Of a stretch of DNA of 64,000 nucleotides, positions 25,540 to 34,037 are shown piece by piece. The position numbers were made by a program, and so were the translations under genes. This DNA comes from CAYNWK01 sp964400875 (GTDB taxonomy: Bacteria > Chloroflexota > Anaerolineae > Anaerolineales > UBA4823), in assembly GCA_964400875.1 (NCBI GenBank), contig CAYNWK010000002.1, positions 1 through 64,000 on the forward strand. Direction: 5' to 3'. Below the pieces are notes generated by a model that had not been told where the DNA came from, made no database searches, and saw only the letters and a list, made by a program, of their open reading frames with translations. How positions within the stretch are numbered: position 1 is the stretch's first letter; each line of letters starts with the position of its first letter.

Positions 25540-27361
25540 GGCTTTTCAATCGCTCCTCGACCACCTCTTGGTCTTCGTCTCCCCCGCTCGGCGGCGGCGC
25601 CGCGCCGCTATCGACAAGGTCTTCCCCGATCGACAACCGGGGGATATCCCGGTAGGAAGGGCTTGCCAGCTCGCCCAGGTGCTGGTTAGAGAACAATACA
25701 CCGGGCACAGCCGCGGCGTGGAAGCAGTGGTCGCCAGACCAGTGATCCCGGTTGGGTTCGATTGCTTCAGGTTCCCAGCGGCCCAATCCGGTCTGAGAAG
25801 AAGCCCGGTATCCCGGCGCAAAGCCAACCAGCAGGTCAGGCGCGTATTCGCTCAACGAACCCGCGAAAACCTCGTCCCTGCGGTAGACTTTTGTGACGAC
25901 CGGTTCTCCGTCCGGACCGCGCCAGCTTTCTAGCTGGGCGGCGAGCTGCTGGCGCAACGAGTCCGTCTGATCGGCTTCGACAATGCCCTGGCCCTCGCGC
26001 CCGTCCAGATTGAAATAGATGCTGTTCAGTCCCAGGGCATAGGCTCGGCTCTGCGACCAATCCACGTACTGCAGATCCGCGGAGGGATTTTCGTTATGCG
26101 GGGTCAAAAAGCCCTGGTCGATCAGCCAGCGGTTCAAATGTACTTTATGATCGAACCGGTTGAACCCATGGTCGGAAACCACCAGGACTCGGGTAAGCTG
26201 CATCCCGCCCTTGCCCAACTGCTTGGCGACCTGCCCCACCAGCCCATCCAGCTTCGTATACCAGCGCTCGATCACGTCCTGCCGATCGCGCCAGAACATG
26301 TGCTGGATGCGATCAAGCGAATCGAAAACGACGCCAATGACGCCTTCCCGGAAATCGGATAATTGGTCCATCAGGATCTTCGCCCTGGTTTCGACGATCG
26401 AATCGCACAGGTCCAAGAACTGCTGGTCGTCGATGAAACCTTCCTCGAGCCCGGTGGTATCCTGCGGCCAGCCGATGGTCAAAAACGGCCCACCGGCTTC
26501 CCAGGCGCGTTTAACGAAACCGCCCGGCGTGCCATAACGCCAGAGCGATTGCAGCGGGTGCAGCTGCAGCGGCAGCGAATACAAGCGGATTTCCGGTTGA
26601 AGTTTGGTGATGATGATCCGCGTCAGCGCGCGGATCTTTACGAAAAACCCGACTTTGAAAGTCAGCTCCAAAATCGGACTCCACTCACCGATGGTCAAGT
26701 CGATCTGTTGGTCGTCCAGCTTTACGCGCGCCGAGCGGTCATCGATCAAATCGATCTCCAGCGGCAGGCCGGTTTCCTTGACGTTCCAGCGCGACTTGCG
26801 GATCGGCCCTTTCAGGGTTCCGCTGAAACGGCCCTTCCCGGTTGAGGTCAGATGCTCGACCGGAGTCTTCAGGTCTTCGCCCTCAAAACCGGCTTCAGAG
26901 GTGAAGAAGATCCCCACCCCCAGCTTGCCGTGGATATCCGGCGTGCCCAGCCCCGGCAGCGTATTGAGCGGCGAACCCAGCCGGGCTGGGAACATTGCCG
27001 GCCACCACATCATCGAGGCGGGATATCCCCGCCGGACGGCCTGATCGAACAATGTATTGGCGTTGAACGGTGGAACGAACTGTGAACCTCCCAGGCCCTG
27101 TTTTGTCGGCAGCAGGGATACAAAAGGCGCATAGTTCTTCGGGTTGCGGTGGACGAAATCGAAGATCCCGTGCCCGCCCGGGTTCAGCCCGGTGGCAATA
27201 CTCGTCCAGGAGACCTCGCTTTGGGGCGGGTTTGCGACTTCGAAGCGGGCGTAGAATCCATCGTCCAGGAAACGCGTCAGGTTCGGTAAAGAGCCCGACG
27301 CGGAAAGCCGCTCGAAAATTCCCGGATCGAAAGCGTCCAGGCCGAGGATAAGTGTTCGCAT
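25526..27361 (-). CDS. alkaline-phosphatase-superfamily phosphodiesterase/nucleotide pyrophosphatase-like
   Basis: 611 residues. LILGLDAFDPGIF (metal Asp), SEVSWTSIATGLNPGGHGIFDF (Thr nucleophile region), FDSLDRIQHMFW and VSDHGFNRF (metal Asp-His) match the type I phosphodiesterase/NPP group. No signal peptide is evident, so it may be cytoplasmic. Similar enzymes occur in exopolysaccharide loci beside YIDP-type small membrane proteins, as here. It could cleave a nucleotide sugar, PAP or a lipid-linked phosphodiester. PAP removal would help sulfotransferases, but that is speculation. Confidence 0.75.
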   Translation of the reverse strand: MRTLILGLDAFDPGIFERLSASGSLPNLTRFLDDGFYARFEVANPPQSEVSWTSIATGLNPGGHGIFDFVHRNPKNYAPFVSLLPTKQGLGGSQFVPPFNANTLFDQAVRRGYPASMMWWPAMFPARLGSPLNTLPGLGTPDIHGKLGVGIFFTSEAGFEGEDLKTPVEHLTSTGKGRFSGTLKGPIRKSRWNVKETGLPLEIDLIDDRSARVKLDDQQIDLTIGEWSPILELTFKVGFFVKIRALTRIIITKLQPEIRLYSLPLQLHPLQSLWRYGTPGGFVKRAWEAGGPFLTIGWPQDTTGLEEGFIDDQQFLDLCDSIVETRAKILMDQLSDFREGVIGVVFDSLDRIQHMFWRDRQDVIERWYTKLDGLVGQVAKQLGKGGMQLTRVLVVSDHGFNRFDHKVHLNRWLIDQGFLTPHNENPSADLQYVDWSQSRAYALGLNSIYFNLDGREGQGIVEADQTDSLRQQLAAQLESWRGPDGEPVVTKVYRRDEVFAGSLSEYAPDLLVGFAPGYRASSQTGLGRWEPEAIEPNRDHWSGDHCFHAAAVPGVLFSNQHLGELASPSYRDIPRLSIGEDLVDSGAAPPPSGGDEDQEVVEERLKSLGYL

Positions 27362-27384
27362 GGAGGATTAACTGTTTTGGAGGT

Positions 27385-27654
27385 TTAGCGGTTCTCTTCG
27401 GCTTGCTCGGGGGCGGCGAGGTCCTCTTGCTCTTCTTCTTGGCCGCGCAAGTAGCGCATGCCCCGGAAGAAAGCCTTCTTGATCCGGCTGGAGAAGAACA
27501 AGATAAAACCGGAAAACAATCCGATCGCCACCGCCAAGATTTGGAAGAGCATACCGCCGGTATTCGGATCGATATAAGCCGCCTGAGCCGGTCGGGCTGC
27601 TAAGAAGCTCAGGATCAGGGCAAAAAATCCCGCTTTGAGGATTATGTTTTTCAT
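27385..27654 (-). CDS. small YIDP-motif membrane protein
   Basis: 89 residues from the ATG at 27654, chosen because a GGAGA ribosome site lies eight bases upstream; an upstream in-frame start would add an implausible Cys-rich tail. The protein has a signal-like segment (ILKAGFFALILSFLAARPAQA), then AYIDPNTGGMLFQILAV, one membrane helix, a basic KK/R stretch and an acidic tail (EEEQEDLAAPEQAEE). The AYIDP-x-TGG motif marks a small family often found beside phosphodiesterase-family genes in glycan clusters. Function unknown. Confidence 0.7.
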   Translation of the reverse strand: MKNIILKAGFFALILSFLAARPAQAAYIDPNTGGMLFQILAVAIGLFSGFILFFSSRIKKAFFRGMRYLRGQEEEQEDLAAPEQAEENR

Positions 27655-27750
27655 CAGATATCTCCTGCAACTACAAACTAAACAAAATAAAGCGGAGCGA
27701 AGTGTACCACAAACCACCTCCTCCAGCGAACCCGCCTCCAGCCGAGCTTT

Positions 27751-29322
27751 TTACTGCTGGCTTAGATAAATCCAACCATCCTCGAGCGTTTTCCAGAGCA
27801 CGAGATCGTCGGCCAGCTCCGCGATGGGTGGATACGAACTAGAATGAAGGTTAGTGTCGAAAAGCACCAGGGCGCCGCCCTGCTGCGCAATGGTCAGGTG
27901 CATCTCGCGCAGCTGCGCCGGGTAGTCCACTGCCGCCTGACCCTTGACCACGTCGACCTTTTCGGGGATCCAGTTTGCCAGCCTTCCGGTCAGGAAGGTG
28001 ATCGGGAAAGCTTCGTTGGAATAGATCAGGGTATCTTCAGGGAGCTCCCGGAGCGCCTGGATGGTTGCGGAGGATCGCCAGTCACGGCTGTTGAAGCCAA
28101 GCCCCTCTTCACGGACGACAGCCAGTAAACCTTGAGAGCGGACAAAGTTTACGCCGATTAGGAGGATGCCGGCGAGGACGACGGCGGTACGTAATCTGCG
28201 CGAACCCAGCAGGAAGAGCGCTGCCCAAAGTATCACTAGCGCCAGGATCATCCCCAAAATGTACACAGGAAACAGGATGCGGTCGTTTAACCGGGTTGAG
28301 GCATCGAAGAAGGTGAGCGAGAAGCCCAATAACACCACGTAAGCCAGGATAAAGACAGCCAAGAGCCCTGTGGCAATCCAAGCTCGCCTGATTCTACCGC
28401 CGCCAGCCGCGAGCGTGCGCCCGCGCGTGCCGGCATAAACCGCCGCGCCAACCAGAGCCAAAACCACTACAGCGGTAAACATGAGTCTCAAGAGGCCGGG
28501 AACTGAGGGCGGCAGCAACCAGAGTGAGACTGTGACCAATCCCTGGCGCAGCTGGGCTGCCGTAGGCGGGTGGAAGAGAAAAGCCCGGTTAGCGCCTCCT
28601 CCCGTGAGCAGGCTGTTGCGTACGTACCAGGCGACCATCACTCCTGCGGCGACCAGCCCAAAGAGCAAGGCGTCCTTCACCCGCTTCCACCAGGGTTTGC
28701 GCCCCAAGATCAACACGGCCAGTCCCCCGGCGCCGGCAGCCGATGCACCGACATAGCGAGCCAGGTAGGCCGTCCCGGCGAGCAACCCGGCCAGCGCCAG
28801 AGTCCGGATGTCGCCGCGCGCCAGATAAGCAAACAACGCCCCCAGGAGCATCATTATGGCGAGCAGATACGGGGGCTCGGACATCGCCATCAGGTGCACG
28901 TCAATCAACACCGGTGAGGAAACAGCCAGCAGCGCGCCTAGCCCCCCTGCCAAGGTTGAGCCGGTGAAGCGGTACACCAGCCAACCGATCATGGCGACGT
29001 TGATCCCGATTAAACCAGCCGCGAGGATGCGAGCGACGAAATCGACCGGGATTCCGGACAGCCAGTGAAAGAACGCCAAGATTATGGGATAAAGCGGCGG
29101 GTAATGAGTCAGCGGGATCAGGTTGCCAAACCCGTCCGTGCGGCTCAGACCCAGGCCGTCGACGAGGTTTCCGGCCGCGCTGAGGTAAAACATCGAATCA
29201 TAGCCAACGCCGATGCCCCAAGGGGTATTCACCCACAACAAGACGCTGCTCAGCGCACCTAATAATGCCAGTAGCACGTAAAACGTGCCCGGCGAGGACG
29301 CACGCGCCGCAAAGCCTTTCAC
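27751..29322 (-). CDS. polytopic membrane glycosyltransferase-like protein (GT-C)
   Basis: About 523 residues from the GTG at 29322, which overlaps the sulfotransferase stop (GTGA). The first loop has GYDSMFYLSAAGNLVDG and THYPPLYPIILAFFHWL, the pattern of PMT/ArnT-like enzymes, though only one acidic residue is obvious there. At least ten hydrophobic segments follow, then a C-terminal soluble domain with YSNEAFPITFLTGRLANWIPEK. It probably adds a sugar from a lipid-linked donor outside the membrane. Specificity unknown. Confidence 0.68.
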   Translation of the reverse strand: MKGFAARASSPGTFYVLLALLGALSSVLLWVNTPWGIGVGYDSMFYLSAAGNLVDGLGLSRTDGFGNLIPLTHYPPLYPIILAFFHWLSGIPVDFVARILAAGLIGINVAMIGWLVYRFTGSTLAGGLGALLAVSSPVLIDVHLMAMSEPPYLLAIMMLLGALFAYLARGDIRTLALAGLLAGTAYLARYVGASAAGAGGLAVLILGRKPWWKRVKDALLFGLVAAGVMVAWYVRNSLLTGGGANRAFLFHPPTAAQLRQGLVTVSLWLLPPSVPGLLRLMFTAVVVLALVGAAVYAGTRGRTLAAGGGRIRRAWIATGLLAVFILAYVVLLGFSLTFFDASTRLNDRILFPVYILGMILALVILWAALFLLGSRRLRTAVVLAGILLIGVNFVRSQGLLAVVREEGLGFNSRDWRSSATIQALRELPEDTLIYSNEAFPITFLTGRLANWIPEKVDVVKGQAAVDYPAQLREMHLTIAQQGGALVLFDTNLHSSSYPPIAELADDLVLWKTLEDGWIYLSQQ

Positions 29323-30356
29323 CAATTTAAATCCTGCTCGTAACCCCAATCGATGAGGGTTTGTCCGGCGATGGATTTAAACAGCGCTTTATCGGCTGCG
29401 GTGAACAGCTCTCGCCAGGACCCGGCCTGCCCTTTTGATATGTTCTTGGCAAGGTCGCCTCGCTTCTCCTGCTGCCAGTCAGCGTCCGGGTTACGCGCCA
29501 TTTCGGCTTGAACCTGTGCCTGCCATCCAGCGAATGCGGGTTCCGCGCCAAGGAAACCCCATACGCGCGCCATTTCCGTCGCCGGCCGTGAGAGCAGATC
29601 TTCGTAGCGCAGGTCGAGATACTGCTCTCCGAAGAGGGCCTTTGCATGGGCGCTCGTCTCTCGCAGGTTACTTACCCAGCCCTCCGCGCCTTGGCTCAGC
29701 GCCTGAGGGGTAAAGAGGGAGGTTTCGCCCTTTAAGAACGGTTCCGGATCTTCCGAAAACGCCAAACGAATTTGTTTATCGACCTGGTTTAGGTGCTGGG
29801 GAGCGTCAATGAACTGCTGAATGCGGTGGGAGAGCAGCGTGTCGCGCCCATCCCGGACGATGAAAAGCAGCAGCCCATCCGGATACACCTTGTGTAATAA
29901 GCGGACGGCCTCGCCGTCCATCAGGCTGTTGGGGCTCTTATCGCCGACAATGCGCTTGCCCAGCCGGCGGGATTCCCGCTCCAGGATGAAATCCGCGGCA
30001 GCGCGCAGCACCACGGGCGAAAGATCCGAGCCCCGGTTCCAACGGTTGCTCCGCTGGCTCAACCAATCTGCGACCTCCGGATCGCTGACCAGAGATTGGA
30101 GCAGGGGTGCACGGGTGAAGAAATGCGCCTGCCAGCTGCAGTGCACCTCCGGATGGAGGCGGCAGAGCCTGGCCAGCAGCGTCGTGCCGGAGCGAGCGTG
30201 GCCAAAGATGAAGAACTTGGTTGCCGGAAAAATCGCCCGCGCCTCTAAAGCCTCCTCCGGGGAGAGCGCCGGGACCTCCCGGACTGCCCCCAAGGGCGAG
30301 TCCCCGTAAAGCAAGACACGCGCCGCTGCTCTCAGCCGCTGAAAATAGCGTCTCAT
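29319..30356 (-). CDS. PAPS-dependent sulfotransferase
   Basis: 345 residues. FIFGHARSGTTLLARLC (49-65) is the PAPS 5'-phosphosulfate loop. LFIVRDGRDTLLSHRIQQF is the 3'-phosphate site, and LDLRYEDLLSRPATEMARV follows. It is of the larger bacterial Sulfotransfer_3 type and differs from the 13138/14020 pair. Its stop overlaps the membrane transferase gene downstream. It is the fourth sulfotransferase of the locus and lies furthest from the PAPS synthase gene (7 kb). Confidence 0.86.
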   Translation of the reverse strand: MRRYFQRLRAAARVLLYGDSPLGAVREVPALSPEEALEARAIFPATKFFIFGHARSGTTLLARLCRLHPEVHCSWQAHFFTRAPLLQSLVSDPEVADWLSQRSNRWNRGSDLSPVVLRAAADFILERESRRLGKRIVGDKSPNSLMDGEAVRLLHKVYPDGLLLFIVRDGRDTLLSHRIQQFIDAPQHLNQVDKQIRLAFSEDPEPFLKGETSLFTPQALSQGAEGWVSNLRETSAHAKALFGEQYLDLRYEDLLSRPATEMARVWGFLGAEPAFAGWQAQVQAEMARNPDADWQQEKRGDLAKNISKGQAGSWRELFTAADKALFKSIAGQTLIDWGYEQDLNW

Positions 30357-30378
30357 CGGTCTCTCAGATGCGAGGGGT

Positions 30379-31362
30379 TTAATGCAGCACCCGGAACAAG
30401 TGGTCGTAGAGCGCCCGCAGGACGCGCCGGCTGCCTGGGAGGCGCATCAGCCAGTGCGGGTGCCGCTGCAGCGTCACCCCATTCCCGTCCACCCGAATGC
30501 CCAGCGCTTCCGCCTCCTCGATCACGCCGGGGCTGAGTACGTTACCCAGGTGGCGCGTGTAGCGCTGAGATGTGGACAACCTCAAATAACCGCGCCTATC
30601 GATAGCTTCGTCCATCTCGACCATCGCGCCCATCAACTGGCCGGTCCAAACTTCCGGCAAAGCCTTGAGGATCACTTCCTTGCGGGCGACGAACTGGAAA
30701 TGGTTCGCTGAGCCAACTGCGGTGAGGTCGCCGCAGCGTAGGACGAACTCGCTCCAGTTTTTCATCGCTTGGAGATGCTCGCCCGGTTCGCGCCCCGTGC
30801 TTTGCGCCCAGTCGATCTCCCATCCATCCGGGATGAAGCGCTCCCGGGTGACCTCCAGCCCGGCTGGCCCGTTCTCCAGCAACCTTTCCACGCTGCTGAC
30901 CGCATAAGTCCCGGCGAAGCGCACCGGGACCCCACTGACCATCCCAGCGTTGGGGATGCCGTCCAGCAGCGCCAACTGCGGCTCCAGCCAGCCTGGGTAG
31001 AACAGGATATCGTCGTCGGAATAGGCGATCACTTCCCCCGGGGCTGCCTGGAAGAGGATCATCAGGGCGCCGATCTTGCCGACATTTTCCTTGGATAGGA
31101 TCAGGTAATCGATCTGCCCTGCCTCCCGCATCCCGGTAAGGTACTCAACCACCGGGGCGCAGCTGCCGTTATCGAAGACAAGCAGGTCGCACGGGAGCTG
31201 TGCGTTGGCGCGCAGGCTGTTCAGCGTGAGCTGCAGCACCTGTAGCCGGTGTTTGAAATACCCCGCCTGGTGCGGGATATAGGTAAGCACCGCCGCGCTC
31301 ACCCTCGCCGGCTGGTAGGCGGAGTCTTTGCCCCGCGCCGGGTTTATGCCAACCCTAGCCAT
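30379..31362 (-). CDS. GT-A fold glycosyltransferase
   Basis: 327 residues. LTYIPHQAGYFKHRLQVLQLTL and LLVFDNGSCAPVVEYL replace the usual GT2 opening, and VIAYSDDDILFYPGWLEPQL contains the metal-binding acidic run. Later NHFQFVARKEVI fits the acceptor side. There is no membrane segment. It is preceded by a lipoprotein gene and followed by a sulfotransferase gene. I assign fold and likely transferase activity, not the sugar. Confidence 0.75.
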   Translation of the reverse strand: MARVGINPARGKDSAYQPARVSAAVLTYIPHQAGYFKHRLQVLQLTLNSLRANAQLPCDLLVFDNGSCAPVVEYLTGMREAGQIDYLILSKENVGKIGALMILFQAAPGEVIAYSDDDILFYPGWLEPQLALLDGIPNAGMVSGVPVRFAGTYAVSSVERLLENGPAGLEVTRERFIPDGWEIDWAQSTGREPGEHLQAMKNWSEFVLRCGDLTAVGSANHFQFVARKEVILKALPEVWTGQLMGAMVEMDEAIDRRGYLRLSTSQRYTRHLGNVLSPGVIEEAEALGIRVDGNGVTLQRHPHWLMRLPGSRRVLRALYDHLFRVLH

Positions 31363-31393
31363 CGATTAAATGGTCGGTATAGGTTGTGAAGGA

Positions 31394-32092
31394 TCACGGG
31401 TTATACAGGAAGTCGCCGAGCAGTTTATCGTTCACCCAGATATTGGCCTTGCTGACTTCAGAGAACTGGTAGATCGTCCCCCACACCTGATCGCGATAGC
31501 GCTCTTTCTCGCAGCCATCTTTGGGTTTAGTGAATTTCCCGCTCAAATAAACGATCATCAAGCCGTCCGAGGCGGAGAAGTCGATCTTGCTTACTTTCAG
31601 GGAGGACTGGTAAACGGCGTTGTAGAAACCGCCGCTGAATTGAACGCCGATGGAAAACAGGTTGTTCAACGCGGCGGTTGTATCGGCGACGACGTCCCCG
31701 GAGCGAACCATACCGGTGCTCAACGGGATCAAGGTATCGCCACAGCCAGCGTACCCTCCGGTATCTTTGCTGATCAGGTAGCTGACGATCCATCCTGAAG
31801 AACCGGCAGATTGAGGCGCAGGCGTCTCTGTGGGTTCCAAGGTGGGCGTCAGGGTGGGTGTCCACGTTGCGGTAGATGAAGGCGTGGTGGTCTCGGTGGG
31901 TTCCAGGGTGGGCGTATCCGTTGAAGTTGGTACCGCCGTTGCGGTCTCCGTGGCAGGCACGCGCGTTTCGGTAGAAGTTGGCGGGATAGACGTAGCAGTC
32001 GGACTTGGTGTGGCGGGAGAACAGGATGCACTCACCGCTATCAGCAGCACGAAAAGGACAATTTGAAGGGGAGAGAGTTTTCGCGTGGACAT
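31394..32092 (-). CDS. lipoprotein with Thr/Pro-rich linker and GerMN-like domain
   Basis: 232 residues from the ATG at 32092. A hydrophobic segment (IVLFVLLIAVSAS) ends at Cys, giving a lipobox-like VSASC, so it should be a lipid-anchored surface protein. About 75 residues of Thr, Pro, Ser and Glu follow, a low-complexity linker typical of Anaerolineae surface proteins. The C-terminal domain (LIPLSTGMVRSGDVVADTTA, LMIVYLSGKF, YQFSEVSKANIWVND) resembles GerMN domains. It may bind glycan or act in cell-wall attachment. Function unproven. Confidence 0.68.
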   Translation of the reverse strand: MSTRKLSPLQIVLFVLLIAVSASCSPATPSPTATSIPPTSTETRVPATETATAVPTSTDTPTLEPTETTTPSSTATWTPTLTPTLEPTETPAPQSAGSSGWIVSYLISKDTGGYAGCGDTLIPLSTGMVRSGDVVADTTAALNNLFSIGVQFSGGFYNAVYQSSLKVSKIDFSASDGLMIVYLSGKFTKPKDGCEKERYRDQVWGTIYQFSEVSKANIWVNDKLLGDFLYNP

Positions 32093-32099
32093 AGGCTTG

Positions 32100-32116
32100 C
32101 GCTGCCCTCGGCAGCG
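32100..32116 (-). promoter_or_regulatory. perfect hairpin just upstream of the lipoprotein start
   Basis: CGCTGCC-loop-GGCAGCG, seven perfect GC-rich base pairs with a three-base loop, ends eight bases before the lipoprotein ATG. On the coding strand the loop and its edge contain GAGGG, the only Shine-Dalgarno-like string nearby. The hairpin could hide the ribosome site. Confidence 0.4.
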
Positions 32117-32140
32117 TTCTCCTGGCGTCAGAAATTGGTA

Positions 32141-32168
32141 GGAGCTACGCAGTTTTCCGGGAAAGTGG
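32141..32168 (+). repeat. interspersed repeat copy B
   Basis: GGAGCTACGCAGTTTTCCGG followed by GAAAGTGG. It aligns along its whole length with copies at 22101, 59511 (inverted) and 60633. It lies in the 148-base gap between the methyltransferase and lipoprotein genes. Confidence 0.58.
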
Positions 32169-32240
32169 TAGTTTTCAAACAACCCCTTTCTTCCCTCGAG
32201 CGCGTAGTCCTAATTGGATTGAGATTGAAGCACTTCGTCA

Positions 32241-33116
32241 TTAGAACGGAATCCAGGCCTGCCGGGGGAATAACCGCTGAATGACCCGCCGGCGAAGCAT
32301 CCCAGAGCGACGCTTCAATTCCACGCCGCGTTCTGGCTGCACCTCGTTGACCCAATGGCGTTTCCCCGCTGGCTGCGCCAGGGCGGTGAGATAGAGGGGC
32401 AGTAGCTCCGAGCGCGGCGCCCCGTGTGCTTTCAGCGTGCGGACCTCATATCCGGCCCGGGCGAACGACTGCCGAAGGGTATGTTCACTAAAAGATACTA
32501 GGTGGGCGATCTCGAAGCAATCATGGGCGTACAGGTTCGGCACCTCGATCAATAACCAGCCTTCTTGGGACAAAAATCTATCCCTGAGTCGGTATAGATG
32601 GCCCACCGGGTCGGGCAAGTGTTCCAGCACATGCGCCATGGTAATGAGATCGCAGCGTTCTTCTCCAGCTTGCTCGAAAGCCTCCAGCGATGGATAAACC
32701 TGGATGCCGCGCTCTTGAGCGAACGCCCGGTAGGTCTCACCAGGCTCGATCCCGACCATCTCGCCCCCATAACGGGCGTGGATGGTTTCCAGCAAGATCC
32801 CTGCCGAGCAGCCGATGTCCAGATGTCGGTCGTAGCGGTCCACGTACTGCTCCAGGTAGCTGGCCAGCGCAGCCGCCCGAGCCGATTGAACGGCCAGGTC
32901 TTTCGCGGTAGGCCCTTCGGTTCCTTGATAGACCTGGCGATATTCGCTGGCGTAGAACGCCTCCAGTTCAGGATCGGTCTTGCGCGGGGATTGGTAGACC
33001 AGCCCGCAGCCCTTGCAGAGGCGGTTGATCACCGGCTGTCCCAGAAAAGTCCTGCGGTCAAACAGCTCGCTGGCCCCACCGCCGCAGAGAGGGCAGCTCT
33101 GAACTTGTTCCGGCAT
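32241..33116 (-). CDS. SAM-dependent methyltransferase with N-terminal zinc ribbon
   Basis: 291 residues. C8-x2-C11 (CPLC) and C34-x2-C37 (CKGC) form a zinc ribbon. Next comes a class I methyltransferase: HLDIGCSAGILLETI is the SAM-binding loop, GIEPGETYRAFA the following acidic strand, and ITMAHVLEHLPDPVGHLYRL the post-loop. This domain order is common for sugar O-, N- or C-methyltransferases in polysaccharide clusters. The C-terminal region has no recognisable domain. It probably caps or decorates the glycan. Confidence 0.82.
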   Translation of the reverse strand: MPEQVQSCPLCGGGASELFDRRTFLGQPVINRLCKGCGLVYQSPRKTDPELEAFYASEYRQVYQGTEGPTAKDLAVQSARAAALASYLEQYVDRYDRHLDIGCSAGILLETIHARYGGEMVGIEPGETYRAFAQERGIQVYPSLEAFEQAGEERCDLITMAHVLEHLPDPVGHLYRLRDRFLSQEGWLLIEVPNLYAHDCFEIAHLVSFSEHTLRQSFARAGYEVRTLKAHGAPRSELLPLYLTALAQPAGKRHWVNEVQPERGVELKRRSGMLRRRVIQRLFPRQAWIPF

Positions 33117-33119
33117 TGG

Positions 33120-34013
33120 CTAAACCAATCGCCGCCGCGCGCGCCGGAACCGGCGCGCCACCGACCAGCGCAGTCCTTCCCGGCTGCCATCACGCGGGGC
33201 GAAAAAACGCTCCGCACGGCGCAGCAGCCGGGGCAGCGTCAACCTGGCCGCGCGTACCTTCCCGGCCACGAGCTCGTGATTGGCGTCCAGGAGCATGTAC
33301 ATATGTCCCAATCCGCCGCCCTTCTCCACGTTGACGTCCGTCTCGACCAGATCATAGTGCGGGTTTCCGCCAGGAAGGTGGCTGTAATCATGATCCTGGT
33401 GGATCACCGTGACCGAATTCGTCGCGTCGATCACTGGCCAGCCCTGCTGGCGAGCGTGGTAAATCATCCAGTTATCCCAGCCAGCGCGCCCAATGGCGAA
33501 ATCAGGCAGCTTCGCGAACTGATCGCGCGGGTAGATGAAGTAATCGCTGCCGGCTGGAGAATGCAGCCGGCCGCGCGCCTGGACATCCGTGCGCAGCCGC
33601 TCCGTCCACCCATTGGAGTAGTCCACAAGCTGGCGAATATCGAGATCCCAACGCTGGCCTACTAGAAGGAAACTCGCTTCCTGCCGCAGCACACGGCGTG
33701 CGCTGCTCACGAAATCAGGCAGGACCAGGATGTCAGCATTGAGGTAGGCCAACAAGGGCGAGTCGCTGTTGCCCCGGGCCAACGCAAAGATCGAACTTAC
33801 CAGCGGCGTTCCCCATTCGTTAACTTCAACCTGCGGCAGGTGCTTGATGCCGTACTCGGCGGCGACGTCCGCCATTCCGGCCTCGTCGCCGATCATCAGC
33901 ACCTCGACATCATCACCCAGGCTTAACCAGCAGCGCAGCGCGTTGCGTTGAATGGTGGCGATATGGGGATTGGTAAATGGCTTCGGCGTTGTGAACAACG
34001 TGATCAGGCTCAT
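33120..34013 (-). CDS. GT-A-like glycosyltransferase of unassigned family
   Basis: 297 residues beginning ITLFTTPKPFTNPHIATIQRNALRCW. LAYLNADILVLPDFV contains an acidic pair at the place of a DxD motif. FAIGRAGWDNWMIYHARQQG and VTVIHQDHDYSHL are conserved-looking. A very basic tail (RRAERFF through RRFRRARRRLV) could bind the membrane surface. I recognise the overall plan, which recurs in polysaccharide and eukaryotic-like loci, but not a characterised member. Confidence 0.62.
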   Translation of the reverse strand: MSLITLFTTPKPFTNPHIATIQRNALRCWLSLGDDVEVLMIGDEAGMADVAAEYGIKHLPQVEVNEWGTPLVSSIFALARGNSDSPLLAYLNADILVLPDFVSSARRVLRQEASFLLVGQRWDLDIRQLVDYSNGWTERLRTDVQARGRLHSPAGSDYFIYPRDQFAKLPDFAIGRAGWDNWMIYHARQQGWPVIDATNSVTVIHQDHDYSHLPGGNPHYDLVETDVNVEKGGGLGHMYMLLDANHELVAGKVRAARLTLPRLLRRAERFFAPRDGSREGLRWSVARRFRRARRRLV

Positions 34014-34037
34014 TGTCGATACAGGGTGGTAGCAGGT

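Noticed and set aside
32598..33665. 355-codon open frame on the plus strand across the methyltransferase and GT genes
   Set aside because: It crosses the junction of two convincing minus-strand genes and its product is Arg/Gln/His-rich without family features.
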